A stretch of DNA of 64,000 nt from Echinarachnius parma (GCA_037951105.1 JBAMJV010002100.1:62001-126000), one strand, 5' to 3'; counted from the first letter of the stretch, positions 1 to 12,419 are shown. Translations and numbers: made by a program. The notes: a model not told the origin generated them from the letters alone.

Positions 1-872
1 TTGACTGAAATGGTTATTTGTTATCTAAAGCAACTCTTATGAAAACAAACACCACATAATCAATATTAAACAGCAATCCATTGAAACGACATGATAATGA
101 AGATCTAGAGTAGATAGTAAACTGTTAATGTACTAGGGGTGTTGGTCAATGTAGAAAGGATATTGAAGTAAGACAATTTTGTAGTCAACGAGTTAATGAT
201 CATACAGACCAAATCGTAGATGATCATGTCCAGTTGACTTTTGTCACTTAAAATGCAAGTATAAATGCAGAAATGCATGTATACATGTGCATGCAAATAC
301 TGTACCAATAAAGGATATTACATCAGCTCGTGATAAACACATTTCCACACAAATTAACTTAGACTTGTTCTAGATGTATCAATGTCACTTACAATGTGTA
401 ACAATTTGCTTATGTCATTTCACTTTAAAGCCACAGTACATTTGCATCAAGTAAAGTTTGTGCTGTAATTACTGTATGCAGGGGGGCCTGTGCAAGTATG
501 GGTCAATATTATGTAGGCACACATACAGTACTGCAAACACACGTACAAATAAACACATACACACACACACACATACACAATACACAATACACAAATCTCA
601 CTACAGGGCATCATGTCAGCTTGACAAAAACAAATCCATCACAATTAAATTAGGGTTGCTCCAGGTGGATCACTTGCACACATTATATATCAGGTGCAAC
701 ATTATGTTTGAACTTCACTTTACAGCCACCCTACTTGTGCTTATCATGTACATGTATGTCTTTTGTGATTCAGGGGGGCCAGTGTATGCAAAATTGGGGC
801 ATTATGCAGACATGCACGCACATATGATTACAGCAGTACACAGTATATAGCTGGAGGTCTGTTCGAGTGCTG

Positions 873-975
873 CTATTCGCTCGTGTCAAGCGATATGACA
901 TCACGTCCTCTGGGACTCGCAAGTGGGGATACGAAGGGGGAGTTGTGCGGTGATGAGAATGAGCATCTCTTTACT
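873..975 (-). CDS. Candidate terminal coding exon, unidentified minus-strand gene
   Basis: GC-rich island in AT-rich surroundings. On the minus strand a long pyrimidine tract (TCATCTTCATCTTCATC) leads into TTGTAG or TTGTAGAG, followed by an open frame reading KRCSFSSPHNSPFVSPLASP and then a short RGRDVISLDTSE tail and TAG. The product would be a Ser/Pro-rich C-terminus. Entering at GTAGAG joins in phase with the candidate exon at 1541-1595. I do not recognise the protein. The plus strand is also open here, so the strand is an inference from the splice signals. Confidence 0.3.
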
Positions 976-1540
976 CTACAAGGGTGGTGGTTGTTATGAT
1001 GAAGATGAAGATGAAGATGAAGATGATGGTGAAGACTTTGGTTACATTTATTATATTGTTGTAGGCCCCAAATTATAGGTAAACATGTTCAATGCTTCTC
1101 AGGGGTCCTCACCGTTATTTTCTTTATTAGTATACAATGATTATTTTGTACTGATTTCTATATTTATGACCAGATATGGCAAAACCCTGCACTTGTCAGT
1201 AGAAATCAAATTCAAAAATCAATCCACAAGAAAGGCCTCATCACACGCTTTTATTTGATATGCCGTATTCTTTAAAATCTGACAATAATTGGCAAAGATA
1301 TGATTGTTTTAAATTTACAAACATTTAAGTCTTTTACATGTGAACTTATAATGCCCATTTCTTCCAAACATATTTTACCAATGAATGCAGGGTTTTGCTA
1401 TATCCAGTCACATTTGTCTGTATCTAGTAATTGATGGAAATGGAAATGAAATAAAAATGAAAATGAACTGATAATGAAAATGAATATAAAATTAAATGAA
1501 ATTGAAATGAAAATGAAATGCAAAAGAAATGATCCCTCAC

Positions 1541-1595
1541 CTTTGACACTGCTGAGCTTATTGCCGAGGATCATCTTTGCTGCCATACCCGCCAT
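1541..1595 (-). CDS. Candidate coding exon (MAGMAAKMILGNKLSSVK)
   Basis: Minus-strand frame MAGMAAKMILGNKLSSVK ends in phase 1 at a good donor (AAAG/GTGAGG). Upstream on the minus strand is a pyrimidine-rich stretch with AG at CTCGAG and TTCAAG, so this could be an internal exon (PEFKMAG...) or a first coding exon (AAGATGGCG context). The donor phase fits the candidate exon at 873-975. No family recognised. Confidence 0.3.
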
Positions 1596-1784
1596 CTTGA
1601 ATTCAGGCTCGAGTCAAAGTCCAGCAGAGAAGAAATACCAGTTTGTCACAGGTCTACCTATATTGTACAAGAAAATTTGTAAAAAACATAAATTGTTACT
1701 ATTTGTTGTTCTTTGATTTAACAGCTTTGTCACGAGATGGAACAGGAGCAGTCCATCACATGGGCGCCGGGAAATAAATCCAAT

Positions 1785-2056
1785 CAGTGACATAGCCTAG
1801 GGGGGAACCTTGTTACGGGGGCACACTCTTATGTAATTCTTTACATTTTCAGATTTTGTTTCCAAAGCTGGTATTTTTTGTTTCTTTGTTTGTCAAATTA
1901 TCGGGGCGGGGGCACATGCTCCTTCATACAACCGCCCCCCCCCCCCCCCCCCCCTCAGATTTTGTACCAAAAGATGTGTTTTTTGTTTGTTTGTTTTGGG
2001 GGTAAAATTATTGCGGGGGCAACCCCCTCCCCTCCCCCATTGTAGCTACACCACTG
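1785..2056. mobile_element. Small MITE with hAT-like ends
   Basis: Left end CAGTGACATAGC and right end (reverse complement) CAGTGGTGTAGC form an imperfect ~12-bp TIR. The interior is G/C homopolymer-rich with a long poly-C run near 1930. Flanks AATCCAAT and AATCTATA match only partly, so the 8-bp duplication is weak. Ends resemble the element at 62079-62858. Confidence 0.4.
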
Positions 2057-2980
2057 AATCTATATATAAGTACATTTCCATAGGGACATGATGGATGACA
2101 TACAAAGTATGATGCATGCACAGCGTATTTACATGACGGTACCACCTGTTTTAATCTCTTAGATGTTGAATGCACTCACTTACCAATACCACTGTACTAC
2201 ACTTTTGTGCAGTGCACTTCGAATTGCTTTCGTACTGTCACTGTGGTGAATGTCACAGAAACCCAGCTGGTATAACCACATGGCTAGAATTCACAAATTA
2301 AACCATGGATTAAAAATGTAATTTGACATCATTTTAAATCATGGTTTAAACCACTGTTTTGATAAGGAAGGCCAGCCATAAAACTTTCCATCTAGGAGGA
2401 ATGACTGTTATTCCACAACTTTGCACTTTCAGCAATGAGTGATGGAGAGACCCTTGGCGTAAAAAAGCACGGCAGCTGTTTTTTTAGTTGCATCATTTAA
2501 CTTAAGATTTGTTTTTGTATGACTGCAGGAGCACCAGCGCACAGCACACATAACCTTCAAGATTGAAGGACACAGGTCTAACATGATGAAGATATCTGAC
2601 TAAATGTGTATTGCTTTATAATCTTGAAGGCTGAATTCTAATATCTTTATGTTAATTGACATGTGGTGCTCCATAAAACCATGCAAGCGCATTTCAAACC
2701 TTGGTTAAAATTGAAACCAACTTTGTAAATTCCAGCCAAAGAGAATTGGGCCTATGTTCACCAAAAGCAGAAGGGGAAAAATTTGTGGCCATGAGCTGCC
2801 TCAGTTTGGGCTTATTTTTGTGCATTCTACAGGTTTAATTTTGTTTAATTAGATATGCATATATATAAATATATAAGCATATATGCATGGAAATGAATCC
2901 TATCATGTGTGCTTGAAAAACACTTTTTACAAGCACACATATTTAGATGCGTATCTTCAGTTGCCTTCAAGGTTGTTTAC

Positions 2981-3475
2981 CTATCCATAATCCTGCTTGA
3001 ATATGTTTGTAGGAATCATCTGCTAGCTTTAGGAGACTTTCTGTGTGTTTTTGTAGACCTGTATGAGTTGGCCATACTGCCATAGAGCAGGGCTCGACAC
3101 TCGCACTGGCCCGGGGCCAGTAAAATTGCACTTCGGGCCAGCAAAAATATATAAAAGTCATATGTTGGTGGCCAAATCGGGCAAGCAGATTTCCAACCCG
3201 ACGTTTACAAAATGAGAAAATCTTGTTTTCTACCATGTTATGCTTTATTATTTAGAGTGATATTTTGAATAGTAAAAAGTTAACTCATGAAATAAAATTT
3301 TAGGGCCAGTAAAATTTTCTTTTGGGCCACCAGAAAAGGGAAATAAATTATTTCACTGGCACGACTGGGCCACTTACAACAAAGGTAAGTGTGGAGCCCT
3401 GCATAAGAGTATAGTTCAGCAAAGCGAGCAAAAGACTGTGGGAGTGGCTGCGTATGAAGGGCTTCAGAAGATATT
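2981..3475 (-). pseudogene. Candidate coding exon interrupted by a hAT-like MITE
   Basis: Leaving out the insertion at 3088-3401 and keeping one flank copy (CTCTATGG), the minus strand reads in one open frame through LPQSFARFAELYSMAVWP and on to SLLKLADDSYKHIQAGLWI, ending phase 1 at GATAG/GTAAAC. A possible acceptor (AATCCACAG) lies at 3476. The composition is coding-like (helical, amphipathic). With the other flank copy (CTCTTATG) the frame shifts and ends in TGA, so the native frame is not proven. I do not recognise the protein. It may be an exon of the gene starting near 18198. Confidence 0.35.
3088..3401. mobile_element. hAT-like MITE, 314 bp
   Basis: Terminal inverted repeats CAGGGCTCGACACT and AAGTGTGGAGCCCTG (one mismatch) are typical of hAT elements. 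Flanks CCATAGAG and CATAAGAG are an imperfect 8-bp target duplication. The interior repeats GGGCCAG motifs. No coding capacity. On the minus strand it contains a GTAAGT donor about 25 nt inside the end. Confidence 0.7.
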
Positions 3476-3984
3476 CTGTGGATTAGTTGAACTTACATAT
3501 TACCATAATTAGTGGGGGAAGGAGTCATTGAAACATGCCAGAATTTAATTATTTTGTAATTCAATTACGGCTTAAGTAGTTCCATCAAATCCATTAAGTG
3601 CTCACAAACATGCATTACATGAGTGTATTTCCCATGAAGAATCTTGAGAAAACAAGAAGCAAAGTATCAATATTTTTTCCAATGATGATCATCAATCATC
3701 CAATCATGCTGATAAAAAAGTTGGTAAGATCCAATTTGAACGAAAACACTTTCCATTTCAATAACCTCTCTGTGACACAATCATTTTGATGTGTTGCTTA
3801 GTATGCAAAAATGTAATCAAGACTATTCACCTTTATGTAGATTTGATATGAAGAATAATGCAAAGATGTATTTTGAAAACATAAATTGCAGTTTTCAGAA
3901 AGGTTTGATGTATTAATTGATGCAATCAGTGTGTGTGCCATTTGAGCAAAACTGCAAAAATTGCACCAACTACGTGCGCTGTTT

Positions 3985-4185
3985 AACTACTTGATGGAGA
4001 TAATTCAATCGGACCACATATATATTTGTATAACAAAAGAGAAATTCAAAAAAACAAAATCAGTTCCATGCTTCTTTGGGTAAAACAAATACAATATTTA
4101 TGTTAAACAATATTTGAGTACCGCTAGAGTTCTACAGCTAAATTTATTTTAGGATTCTGACAATGTTACTATAGATCCCTTTACA
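3985..4185. repeat. Partial copy of TTAA MITE family 2
   Basis: The stretch ending GACAATGTTACTATAGATCCCTTTA resembles the right half of the complete family 2 element at 4282-4666. The left end is not recognisable. Confidence 0.4.
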
Positions 4186-4281
4186 GCAGCTGAGACCACT
4201 ATATGAGTACGTCAACAGAATGCAATCAATTTGTTTGCTTAGCCATCCCAGATATAGAGCGAATGCATTTGTAAAGATACA

Positions 4282-4666
4282 TTAAAGGGAACTAGTAACT
4301 TTGTTGACAAGTGCAAAAAGTGATAAGTGATTAATAAAAAAATGTGTATTGGTGTGATCTGATATGTCCACAAAGTAATGTGTGAAAATTTAACGTTATT
4401 GGATGTTTTTTGGCCAAGAAATGAGCAAAAATGCAAAGTGATATGCAATATGCAACTCATTGCATTTACTTTGTACATGGCTTGAATTATCCCGTAGACA
4501 GTCTAACATCTGAACACTTCAATCGTAAATATCATTTGAACAAAATAGAAATTTGAAAAACCGAAACCTGTCCAGTGCTTTTATATGAATATGACAAGGT
4601 ATGAGAGACCCACTAGAGTTCCAAGTTAGTTTTAAGGATTTTGACAAGTTTACTAAGTCCCTTTAA
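4282..4666. mobile_element. TTAA-flanked MITE, family 2
   Basis: Starts TTAAAGGGAACTAGTAAC and ends TTTACTAAGTCCCTTTAA: about 18-bp imperfect TIRs with TTAA at both edges. A second complete copy lies at 47720-48088. TTAA duplications are known for piggyBac and some other superfamilies; assignment is inference. Confidence 0.65.
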
Positions 4667-5219
4667 TATTCTCTAGAAGTGGAGATGAAAGATAAAGGGA
4701 CAGCAAAGCAAAAACAAGAACAAAAGGAAATCACAATTAAGTGAATTAATGTGAAATTTCAGCAAAAATGTACACAATCTTTATAAACCAGATATATCTG
4801 CCTTTCCACAGTGTGGGGGCACGGACAAATTTAATCACAATCTGGGCATAATACGACTCATACTTAGTTTATCTATTACATGCATCCCCCAGTGATCTAT
4901 AGACAGCAGACGTAATGATTGAAAGGGATGTCAGGAAGAAGAAAAATGAACATCGAATTCTGAAAAAGACAATCTGCCCAACCAGTTGAATCTGCTCTGT
5001 CTGCCAGGATTGAACACACAGCATGCGGAAAAAGAAATGGGGGCTTGGGGTTAATTCACATTGCCCACAGAAACCTGGAATGTACTAGCTGTATTAACTC
5101 TATGAGGATTGCAAAATAGAGTAGAAAACAAGTTATATCCCCCAATGCAAAAAAATTACCTTTACATTAAATGTCAAGAGTAATATTTCAATACAAGTAA
5201 ACTAAAAATATCAAATCAA

Positions 5220-5296
5220 TGGTGATAACCCCTCCCCCCCCCCTCCCCCCCCCTCCCCCCCCCCCCCTCCCCCCCCTCCCCCCCCCTCCCCCTCCA
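5220..5296 (+). repeat. C-rich low-complexity tract (CCCT/CCTCC)n
   Basis: Almost pure C with interspersed T. The proline-rich ORF across it is an artefact. Confidence 0.9.
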
Positions 5297-5582
5297 GTCC
5301 TCCCCATGTACACAATATTTAGTCCATATACGTCCAAGCAAGCATGGATACTACTACCCATGCTCCAAGCCTATAAAGTCTGTCAGCATTATGCAATCAC
5401 TGCGTAACCTTAAACCCCACCTATCATCCCTCCAAGGTATGCGCAACATTTATGAACATCCCCAAATACAGAGCTGAGGGAATCATTCATGAACAAAGCA
5501 GCAACAACAACAACAAAACAACATGTAACTAATTATCATTTACACATCATTCCTCAATCATTTATCAAGAGACAAGACATAG

Positions 5583-6005
5583 CAAATTAACAACACTAAC
5601 AACAGCAGTGGTGTCAGGGACAGAGACATAGCAAAGTAACAACACTAACAACAGCAGTGGATATCAGGGACAAGACATATAGCAAATTAACAACACTAAC
5701 AACAGCAGTGGATATCAGGGACAAGACATATAGCAAAGTAACAACACTAACAACAGCAGTGGATATCAGGGACAAGACATATAGCAAATTAACAACACTA
5801 ACAACAGCAGTGGATATCAGGGACAAGATATAGCAAAGTAACAACACTAACAACAGCAGTGGATATCAGGGACAAGACATATAGCAAATTAACAACACTT
5901 ACAACAGCAGTGGATATCAGGGACAAGACATATATAGCAAAGTAACAACACTAACAACAGCAGTGGATAGCAAGAACAAGACATATAGCAAAGTTACAAC
6001 ACTAA
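5583..6005. repeat. 51-bp minisatellite with alternating A/B units
   Basis: About eight units containing AACAACACTAACAACAGCAG and GGATATCAGGGACAAGACAT. Successive units alternate between CAAATTAAC and CAAAGTAAC, so the higher-order period is about 102 bp. The last units drift. Confidence 0.85.
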
Positions 6006-6847
6006 CACAATTATTCAGTCAACACCCGTCAATCATCTGATGAACACCAAAGAGATTGGAAAATGGGGACAGATTTAGTGAAAACATTGAAGGAAAGACA
6101 ACCTGCACATGACCAGTTTTATCTGGTCTGACCACTGATATGAATCAGTTAGAATTCTGGATTGATCACTCACTAACAAAAGTGATGCTGTGGAGTTCTT
6201 ACACTAATTACCAACTCTATTTTACAGAATTCATTTTGACACCCACATACCTGAACCATAATAATGCATATATATTGTCAAAGGCAAAAAAAAAAAAAAA
6301 ATCAGATGTCGGGGGCGCAGTTAGATGGTCGATATCATTGCTATAAAAAAGGCAAGAAAAATCAAGATGTTACAAATCCTAGTGGTCTGAAACGTTAATA
6401 TGGTGGCCCCATACTTGATTTTAAAAAAACCACTACAAATTACTCGTATTTTATATTTGATTGCCCATTTGGACTAGTGGAATAGAAATGTAGGCATCAA
6501 TCAATTCGATTTGGTGTCCTGAAGCTAATTTTGAGTGGCCCTGGGCTAGCGGACCTGTGCTATGTTTTAGCACTCGTAGCTATATTCACAGCATCTACTC
6601 TTCATCAAGGGTCATATTCCGTTCAATTCAATATACTACGTCAGTGTCTCTAGAATGGTATGGATCATGGCTGTTTTATCATGTAGCAATAATGGATGTT
6701 TGCGAGCGAAGCAACCTTCACATTGAAAACCCTGAGTTAAAAACAAAAATATACTGTATATACTGCATGCACATCATGTATCTGTTATAAGTATGTAGTA
6801 GGCCTATATGGCTGTGAGGTTTTCCCTGAAGCTATATTTATAAGCCA

Positions 6848-7409
6848 TTAAAGGGAAAGTTGAGTTTTGGTAGAGAGGGCGCTAGACTACTTAATTGGTT
6901 TGTGAGGTAATGAAAAACTGAGTGTAAAATTTGAAAGAGCATAATATTTAAACAATAAAATCATCTTTGTTTGATTAAAATCGGTTCAGAAACGGCTGAA
7001 ATATCCATAAATATAACAATTTATAATAAACCCGGGGCCCGGGTTTATTAGAGAATTTTGAACCAGGCGTTAAAAATTTTTAAAAATGCTTCCTCTTTTC
7101 AAAAATTTACAAAATAGGTATTTAAATAGTTGTTGGTTATTTCTCTATCTAATCACTATTTCAACAAAGCATCACATGCACAATATTTTATTCAAAATGG
7201 TTGAAACCGATGAGTGTTTAGAGAGCGCCCTCTTACGTTTTAACGGCTCTTTTTGAATGATAACATGATCTTTACTACGTCATTTGTAATTTTGTGTTCC
7301 TTTCTAGTTATAACTATTAGTTTGTAATGTAATGATGCAGGTTTTGGTTACTAAAATTCAGTTTCACTAAAAGTGTACTCTCCTTACCAGAACTCAACTA
7401 TCCCTTTAA
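6848..7409. mobile_element. TTAA-flanked MITE, family 1 (copy 1)
   Basis: Begins TTAAAGGGAAAGTTGAGTTT and ends AACTCAACTATCCCTTTAA. Interior shared with four other copies (9499, 34415/42431, 53664, 55620), including a central GGGGCCC-containing palindrome. About 560 bp, non-coding. Inverted relative to the 53664 copy. Confidence 0.8.
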
Positions 7410-7549
7410 CTGGATTGAATCCTAAAATATATTGTATACTGCATGCACATCATGTGTCTGTTTATAATGTGGAAGGCCTATAGGCTATGAGGTTTTCCTC
7501 GAAGCTACTATGCATTTGTATGGATCCACTGGGCTCGTGAATTGATTAC

Positions 7550-7617
7550 TATATGCTAATTTCTCTTCTTCAAACCTGAACATATCAGAGCTGGGGTACA
7601 GCCTATTGTCGGGGGAG
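7550..7617 (-). CDS. Candidate coding exon (SPDNRLYPSSDMFRFEEEK)
   Basis: The minus strand shows acceptor GTATTCCAG, then a frame reading SPDNRLYPSSDMFRFEEEK and LAYS, with possible donor ATA/GTAATC at 7549. Codon composition looks coding and differs from the surrounding AT-rich DNA. The frame stays open to 7485, so the donor choice is uncertain. It may belong to the same unidentified minus-strand gene. No family recognised. Confidence 0.35.
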
Positions 7618-8304
7618 CTGGAATACATATTCCAGTGCAATGTAAATGGACGTTGGACAGAACAAATCAAAACGTGGCTTCCTTTTGCAATGTTTATGAT
7701 ATAGGAATTTAATTAAATACACATGCTCACATGAAAATGCTCACTACCTCCTTCCATAAACGACGTCACACAGTATGGGGCTGGCTGGTATTGATTAACT
7801 ATTCATATCTTCATGTACAAAAATCACATTACCAATGTATGCATATATGTCGCCGTGTTAGAGATTTCCATTAAAGGGACGAATAACATTGTCCAAATCC
7901 TCAAAACTTTGTGATATGCATGAACTTTGACTGCCGTCTGAAAAATATTTTTTTACTAAACAAATTAACTTATTTTATGGTCGCCCAGCTGGGCAAGTAG
8001 AAAGAGACTTATTACATTTTCCTTGCCCAAAACAAGTTCTTGGGTGGCCGGATTATTATTTACCAATATTAGTGACTCAAAGAGTGGCATGGATAATCTG
8101 AATAGCACATAAATGCAATACAGGGTGGCCCCCCAAAAAAACGGAACGGGGCACTTCCCAAAATATAGTAACAAAATGATTATATCAATCGGATAGGGTG
8201 TCTTTTCCAATTTGTTGGGGGTCCACAAAAGTCAAAAGTAATTCATAAGACCCTAGGGCATCACTATTTTTTATATTATCAAGGAGATTACCTGTTCCTG
8301 GAGT

Positions 8305-8485
8305 TACCGTATTTGCTGGTGTATTAACCGCACGTTTTTTTTTTTTTTTTTAAGAAAAAAAAAAGGGGGTGCGGTTAATACACGACCGTATTAACCCCAC
8401 TTTTTTTATTTTTTTTTTTTTATTTTTTTTTTTTAGGGGGTGCGGTTAATACACCGGAGCGGTTAATACACCGACAAATACGGTA
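8305..8485. mobile_element. Foldback element, TACCGTATTTG family (copy 1)
   Basis: Nearly self-complementary: TACCGTATTTGCTGGTGTAT at the left and its complement at the right end, with GTGCGGTTAATACAC repeated internally and poly-A/poly-T in the loop. A second copy is at 25942-26113. Possible TA target duplication. Confidence 0.75.
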
Positions 8486-8699
8486 ACAGTTCTTAAAAGT
8501 CTCAAATATGTGCACTTTTGCAAGATACGTTTATTCCAAGGCTATAAATGGCCTACAATACTTTTTAAGTTCAACTTAGAATTTAAATTCAACTCAATAG
8601 GATGTAGGTGACTCTAACCCTGGAATGATAGATAGTTGAGTGAAGGAGCCTAATATGGGAACTTGGAATCCCAGGTCTCGGCACTTAGTGACGGATTTA

Positions 8700-9070
8700 A
8701 CATTTATTGCCATATTCTAAATCTTCATTTTGTTCTGCACCTATAGTAGCTATAGCGTTCTGTATATCAAACTTAGTAGATCATGTATCTCGAGGAGTTA
8801 CATCTACATGTATCTCTATGTTTTAAATCTTTATTTTTTTCTACACCTTAAGTATATATATAGCTAACTTTTTTTCGATAACTACTGTATAAATATGTCT
8901 AACTTAAAATGTAATATCATTGTTAAAATCTTAGTGGAACACCTCTAGGAGTTAACATTTATAATTGCTGTTCTAAATCTGTATTTTTCTGCACTTATAG
9001 TAGCTATGAGCTTTCAAAAACTATATAATGTTGAACTTAAAATGCAATATCAATGTTGAAATCTTAGTGG
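8700..9070. repeat. Degenerate tandem repeat, three ~130-150-bp units
   Basis: Three successive stretches share the order TTCTAAATCTT..TTTTTCTGCAC, TATAGTAGCTAT and AACTTAAAATG.AATATCA with AATCTTAGTGG. Divergence between units is high. No coding frame. Confidence 0.5.
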
Positions 9071-9498
9071 CGTACGTACCTCACGGCTCTTCAGAGTCAA
9101 GTAAAAATATTGTTGGTCAAGAGTGAGAAGGACATTAAGTCGGTTTTGGCTAAATTGAGTTACGCATATTTATGCACAATGTTATAGGGCAGAGTCTCCT
9201 CTTTCTGATGCAAAATTTCAGATACTAGTAATTATACAATATGTCTAATTTAGGGAAAATCATAATTTGTTTAAAGATACCTACATTTGGTTTCTACATG
9301 GCTTTCAAACTTTAAACATGATTATCCCCAAAGTAAAATAAAAGGGCTCGAGTCTCCTTCTCTTTTTCAACCTACGTTATCTAGATGTTCTTGGCAAGCA
9401 CGCAATATAATCTCTAAGGATTTTTCAAGAGATCGATGATGCTCCATGAAAAAAACGTCAAGTGAATATCTACTACATTTATTTTCCCATCATTTTTG

Positions 9499-10042
9499 TT
9501 AAAGGGGTAGTTTAGTTTTGGTAGAGAGGGCGCTGCACATCACAATTTTTTTGTGAGGTAATGAAAAACTGAGTGTCGAATTTGAGAGAACATGCAATTT
9601 TAATGGCAGAATAAACTTTATTTGGTCAAAATCGACCCAGAAACGGCTGAAATATCAATAAATATATCTGATCTTATAATTATTTGGGGCCCAAATAATT
9701 AGATGATTTTTTCAAAAAATTAAATAAATGCTTGCACTTTTTCAAAAATTTTCAAAAGCGTTTTTTTAAATAGTTGTTGATGCTCTCTCTATTTAATCAT
9801 TATTTCAATAAAACATCACATGCATAATTTTGTATGAAAAATGGTTGAAACCAATGCCTTTTCAGAAAGCGCCCTCTTGTGTTTTAATGGCCCTTTTTGA
9901 ATGATAACAGGCTTTTTACTTAGTCGTTTGTAATTTTGTATACCTTTCGAGCATGGTAGAGTTATAACTATTAGTTTATAATGTTACTGTCCAGGTTTGG
10001 TTACTAAAGTTCAGCCTTACCAAAACTGTACTACCCCTTTAA
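9499..10042. mobile_element. TTAA-flanked MITE, family 1 (copy 2)
   Basis: Starts TTAAAGGGGTAGTTTAGTTT and ends CTGTACTACCCCTTTAA. Same orientation as the copy at 6848, with more divergence in the ends. Central palindrome TTTGGGGCCCAAAT. Confidence 0.75.
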
Positions 10043-11348
10043 CCCTGATTTTATCATACAGTACATATCACTCAAGAACCAAGTGATGCTTTCCTACACT
10101 TCTGTACATGCTGTGATAAGAGGATTGCTGTTTAAGGGTTAAGTCACCTTTTTCCATCAGCTTGTAGTCAAAAACATTTGCAATCCAATTTATCTACAGG
10201 GATTACATCAAGAGGGATAAAACGCGGCCTCAATTCTCTTTCCAGGGTCACAACACTCGAATACTATCTTATAAGAATCCCTGAGCTTGTATGTGCTGTA
10301 TTTTATGTATTCCCTCGCTACATGTACCTAAGGCTATGATGCATGAACGAACCTCCTTTCTAACTAGATCATAATTGATACTTTTCTAGCTAAAACATTT
10401 ATTTCATTTTGCTTGAACTGCTTTGAACCATTTGATTAGCCCTCTAGGGGAGATCTATTTGGTTTTTGTCCACTATTGTAATATGAATATAATAATACAT
10501 ACAATTTGAGAAAACAATAGAAAACATAAGGGTACCATTTTTTAACAAAATAAATTTTAAAAGGTGTGCCCCCCCCCCCCCCCCCAATCAGTCAGTAGCG
10601 TTCTTATTAGTATTATACACAGATTTTACGTGAATATTAGGAGCATGCTCCTAAAATTTGAGTCGTGAATCGTAAGACATTTGTAGGAATTGCAAGGGCA
10701 TTCGTAAGCATTCGCAAATGATTCTCAAGTAATTTGCTGAAAATGTTCAAATGTTCATATTCGCAAACAATTTGCCACCGTGTGAGAGCAGCTAGCTTGC
10801 ATTTGAATCGTACAGAATGAATTGCAATTAAGTAAATGCATCTTATCAAACCTGTAAAGTACATCTATATCTTTATCTTAGATAGATGTTTTCTATGTCG
10901 TTTTTTAGCTTTGTGGTTACAAAACCAAATAAAAGGTGCTAAAACACAATGTGTTTAAAACTAACTATGGCCAGTTACCAAATTATTTTGTTCAAAACTG
11001 TTTGATTATGGTATATATTTTTGCACAAGTTCACAAATATCTATCTCCCTTTAATTCTGCAACATTAATATTCAAATATATATCGTCTTTACTGAGGTCC
11101 TCGGAATATGTTTGCAAGTACACTGTAGGTCAGTAACAGCTGGGCGTAATTCCACGAACCAAAGTATTGATGAACGCTGATTGTTACTAATTGAATCAAC
11201 GTAATTACTTTCCTTGACTGGGACGTCATCATTATATAAAAGACAATTTGCATAATTAGTAACACATTATAGTAATGCATGCATGCAGCATCCTTGAATT
11301 ACCAAGACACGTATACATACTGTATAATTAGAAACATGCAATTATATT

Positions 11349-12040
11349 GGGCCGTATGCATAAAAACAAGCAATTGCTTGTGCTAGCCTTTTGCTTGAAT
11401 CGGTATGCATAAAAACAAGCAATTGCTTGCAAGCAAAAGCATTTGCTTACAAGCACAAGCAATTGCTTACTGCTCGTAAGCAAATGCTTACCAAACAAGC
11501 AATTGCTTACAACCGTATGCATAAAACGAACCTTTTACTTGTCTTGATAAGCAATTGCTTGCGTTTTTTCAAGCACATCCAGACCAGCTTGAGCTCTTGC
11601 TTACTCAGGGCATTCGCGTTTAAGGATCAATTTTTCGTACCGTTTCAGGATGATTTCAAGCTCCATATTCCAGAGGTTATGTTGTGATCAAACTCCTGCT
11701 ATTTTAGACTTTTTACGGCAATTTTTGTCCATCGATCTGCACAGAAACGCCCCTGATGCTCCGCGCTGTTTCCCCCCTATTTGCGTAATAAAAAATACTG
11801 CTGCCAGGTCGGGCACGAAGCGTTGTTGCCCTGCAGTGCGATGTTCGCACAACCGTAACGATCCTTTGTCCAACACGTAAGCAATTGCTTGGCAGTGCAA
11901 GCAAAAGGTTTGAGCACAAGCAAAGGCTTGTGCATACGAATCTAAGCAATTGCTTGAACTTGATCTTTTGCTTGACAAGCTCTTGCTTGTGCTTAAAGCA
12001 TTTGCTTATAAGCAATTGCTTGTTTTTATGCATACGGCCC
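11349..12040. mobile_element. Foldback element packed with AAGCAATTGCTT palindromes
   Basis: Left end GGGCCGTATGCATAAAAACA and right end its exact complement. Flanks ATTATATT and ATTATAGA are a partial 8-bp duplication. Both arms consist of CAAGCAATTGCTTG and CAAGCAAAAGC-type palindromes. The central ~270 bp (11600-11870) is less AT-rich and of unknown origin. The overlapping ORFs on both strands look like products of the palindromes. Confidence 0.7.
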
Positions 12041-12055
12041 ATTATAGAGTCAGAG

Positions 12056-12419
12056 CAACCAAAAAATTACTTTTTTTTTTCACGAGGGCGATATTGAAAA
12101 TTTTGAGTGAGAAAAATGCCCTCGTGAAATTATTCACGAGGGCTATTTTGGGGCTCACGGGGGCTCTTTGCCCTGATATCAGGCAGGACTTACCACAGGC
12201 TAGAAAGTAAATATATTTAAAATTTATTCAATAATGATTAAGGCTGAATCGCTTGGGCCCATCACACCGGTTCCCGACAACCAAAAAAATACTTTTTTTT
12301 TCACGAGGGCGATTTTGAAAATTTTGAGGGAGAAAAACGCCCTCGTGAAATTATTCACGAGGGCTATTTTGGGGCTCACGGGGGCTTTTTGCCCTTTGCC
12401 CCCGTGTATTTTTTTGGTT
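12056..12419. mobile_element. Composite TIR element with 9-bp target duplication
   Basis: Left end CAACCAAAAAATTAC, right end the complement of CAACCAAAAAAATAC, flanked by direct repeats GAGTCAGAG (12047-12055 and 12420-12428). It contains one incomplete copy (12056-12185) and one complete copy (12279-12419) of a foldback unit rich in CACGAGGGC / GCCCTCGTG, separated by about 90 bp of unrelated DNA. Confidence 0.7.
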
